Assembly: GCA_028290165.1 (NCBI GenBank) | Contig: JAQGKJ010000048.1 | Location: 1 to 5,284 of the forward strand | Direction of reading: 5' to 3' | Source of the DNA: Bradyrhizobium sp. | GTDB taxonomy: Bacteria; Pseudomonadota; Alphaproteobacteria; Rhizobiales; Xanthobacteraceae | DNA: 5,284 nucleotides | Shown: in pieces, positions 5,011 through 5,284 of the stretch | Layout: every line of letters starts with the position of its first letter | How positions within the stretch are numbered: position 1 is the stretch's first letter | Notes under the pieces: model-generated | What the model saw: the letters and a program-made list of their open reading frames with translations, nothing else | Told to the model about the DNA's origin: nothing | The model's database searches: none | Made by a program: the position numbers and the translations under genes

Positions 5011-5016
5011 GGGAGG
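5011..5016 (+). promoter_or_regulatory. xoxF ribosome binding site
   Basis: GGGAGG lies seven bases before ATG 5024, a strong site suiting a highly expressed dehydrogenase. Confidence 0.75.
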
Positions 5017-5023
5017 TTTCGTT

Positions 5024-5284
5024 ATGCGCAAGGTGCTAATAGCAACCTGTCTTGGCGCCATGGCAGCATTCGCCGCTGGCGCCGCCAATGCCAACGACGA
5101 ATTGATCAAAATGTCGCAAAACCCAAAGGATTGGGTGATGCCGACGGGCGACTATGCCAACCACCGCTACTCGAAACTGAACCAGATCACCGCGGCCAAT
5201 GTGGGCAAGCTGCAGGTTGCATGGACGTTTTCGACTGGCGTGCTGCGCGGCCACGAAGGCGGACCGCTCATCATCGGCAACATG
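5024..5284 (+). CDS. xoxF: XoxF, lanthanide-dependent PQQ methanol dehydrogenase (5' part)
   Basis: The first 87 codons are present and the frame is still open at the window end. XoxF oxidises methanol in the periplasm using PQQ and a light lanthanide, passing electrons to a dedicated cytochrome c. Residues 1-23 (MRKVLIATCLGAMAAFAAGA, then ANA) are a signal peptide. The mature start NDELIKMSQNPKDWVMPTGD is characteristic of the quinoprotein alcohol dehydrogenase family, followed by YANHRYSKLNQI, VAWTFSTGVLRGHEGGP and LIIG. The MPTGDYANxRYSKLNQI wording and STGVLRGHEGGP fit XoxF, probably the XoxF5 group common in Hyphomicrobiales. The calcium enzyme MxaF differs at these places as I recall it. 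The lanthanide-coordinating Asp and the PQQ site are beyond the window, so the metal type is inferred from overall likeness and neighbours. A strong ribosome binding site precedes it. Confidence 0.95.
   Translation, partial: MRKVLIATCLGAMAAFAAGAANANDELIKMSQNPKDWVMPTGDYANHRYSKLNQITAANVGKLQVAWTFSTGVLRGHEGGPLIIGNM

Larger units (their letters stand above)
4705..5023. other. Divergent intergenic region upstream of xoxF
   Basis: This 319-base stretch contains no credible gene: the overlapping open frames lack ribosome binding sites and family resemblance. From left to right it holds an AT-rich block (4771-4799), a candidate xoxF promoter (4798-4826), a 9-bp inverted repeat (4806-4851), and a leader with three possible hairpins (4904-4932, 4932-4944, 4963-4978). 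It must also hold the promoter of the minus-strand operon, for which I see no clear -35/-10 pair. Confidence 0.6.

Noticed and set aside
1..5284. CRISPR arrays, tRNA/rRNA genes, transposases or integrases
   Set aside because: No regularly spaced repeats, no RNA-gene signatures and no mobile-element proteins or terminal repeats were seen.

Overview
The window reads as a lanthanide-dependent methanol-oxidation locus of an alphaproteobacterial methylotroph, most likely in the Hyphomicrobiales. The reasons are a GC-rich coding style, the 3' end of a lanmodulin-type EF-hand gene at the left edge, a complete pqqA (precursor peptide of the PQQ cofactor), and the 5' end of xoxF (lanthanide/PQQ methanol dehydrogenase) at the right edge. 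Genus cannot be fixed from the sequence. Family identifications come from recalled family features, not from database searches.

Layout. Positions 2-106 (+) hold the last 34 codons of a lanM-like gene, whose final EF-hand loop has the lanmodulin hallmark proline at position 2. An intergenic hairpin follows, then a very short pqqA (306-386, +) with a good ribosome binding site. No pqqB, C, D or E follows it, so this is a solitary pqqA copy. About 320 bp without a convincing gene come next and include a perfect 16-bp palindrome. A predicted outer-membrane beta-barrel gene (712-1578, +) and a small cysteine-containing ORF (1704-1940, +) follow. Convergent to them is a small secreted Asp-rich protein (1965-2315, -). 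Divergent from that is a secreted four-cysteine protein (2477-2836, +) behind a perfect TATAAT box. Then come two minus-strand genes in one probable operon: a metallo-beta-lactamase-fold protein (3775-4704), read first, and a SoxYZ-like carrier fusion (2885-3715). A 319-bp divergent intergenic region with inverted repeats and possible leader hairpins separates them from xoxF (5024 onward, +).

How it may work together. XoxF needs PQQ, whose precursor is PqqA, and a light lanthanide, which a lanmodulin-like protein could bind in the periplasm. The SoxYZ-like carrier and the MBL-fold hydrolase belong to families that repeatedly accompany periplasmic quinoprotein dehydrogenases; their exact job is not established. 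The beta-barrel and the three small proteins have no known function. Every complete protein except PqqA carries a predicted export signal (weak in the 78-residue one), and the lanmodulin and XoxF families are periplasmic, so almost everything here is probably aimed at the periplasm or outer membrane. The uncharacterised genes are therefore reasonable candidates for handling metal, substrate or redox partners of the methanol dehydrogenase.
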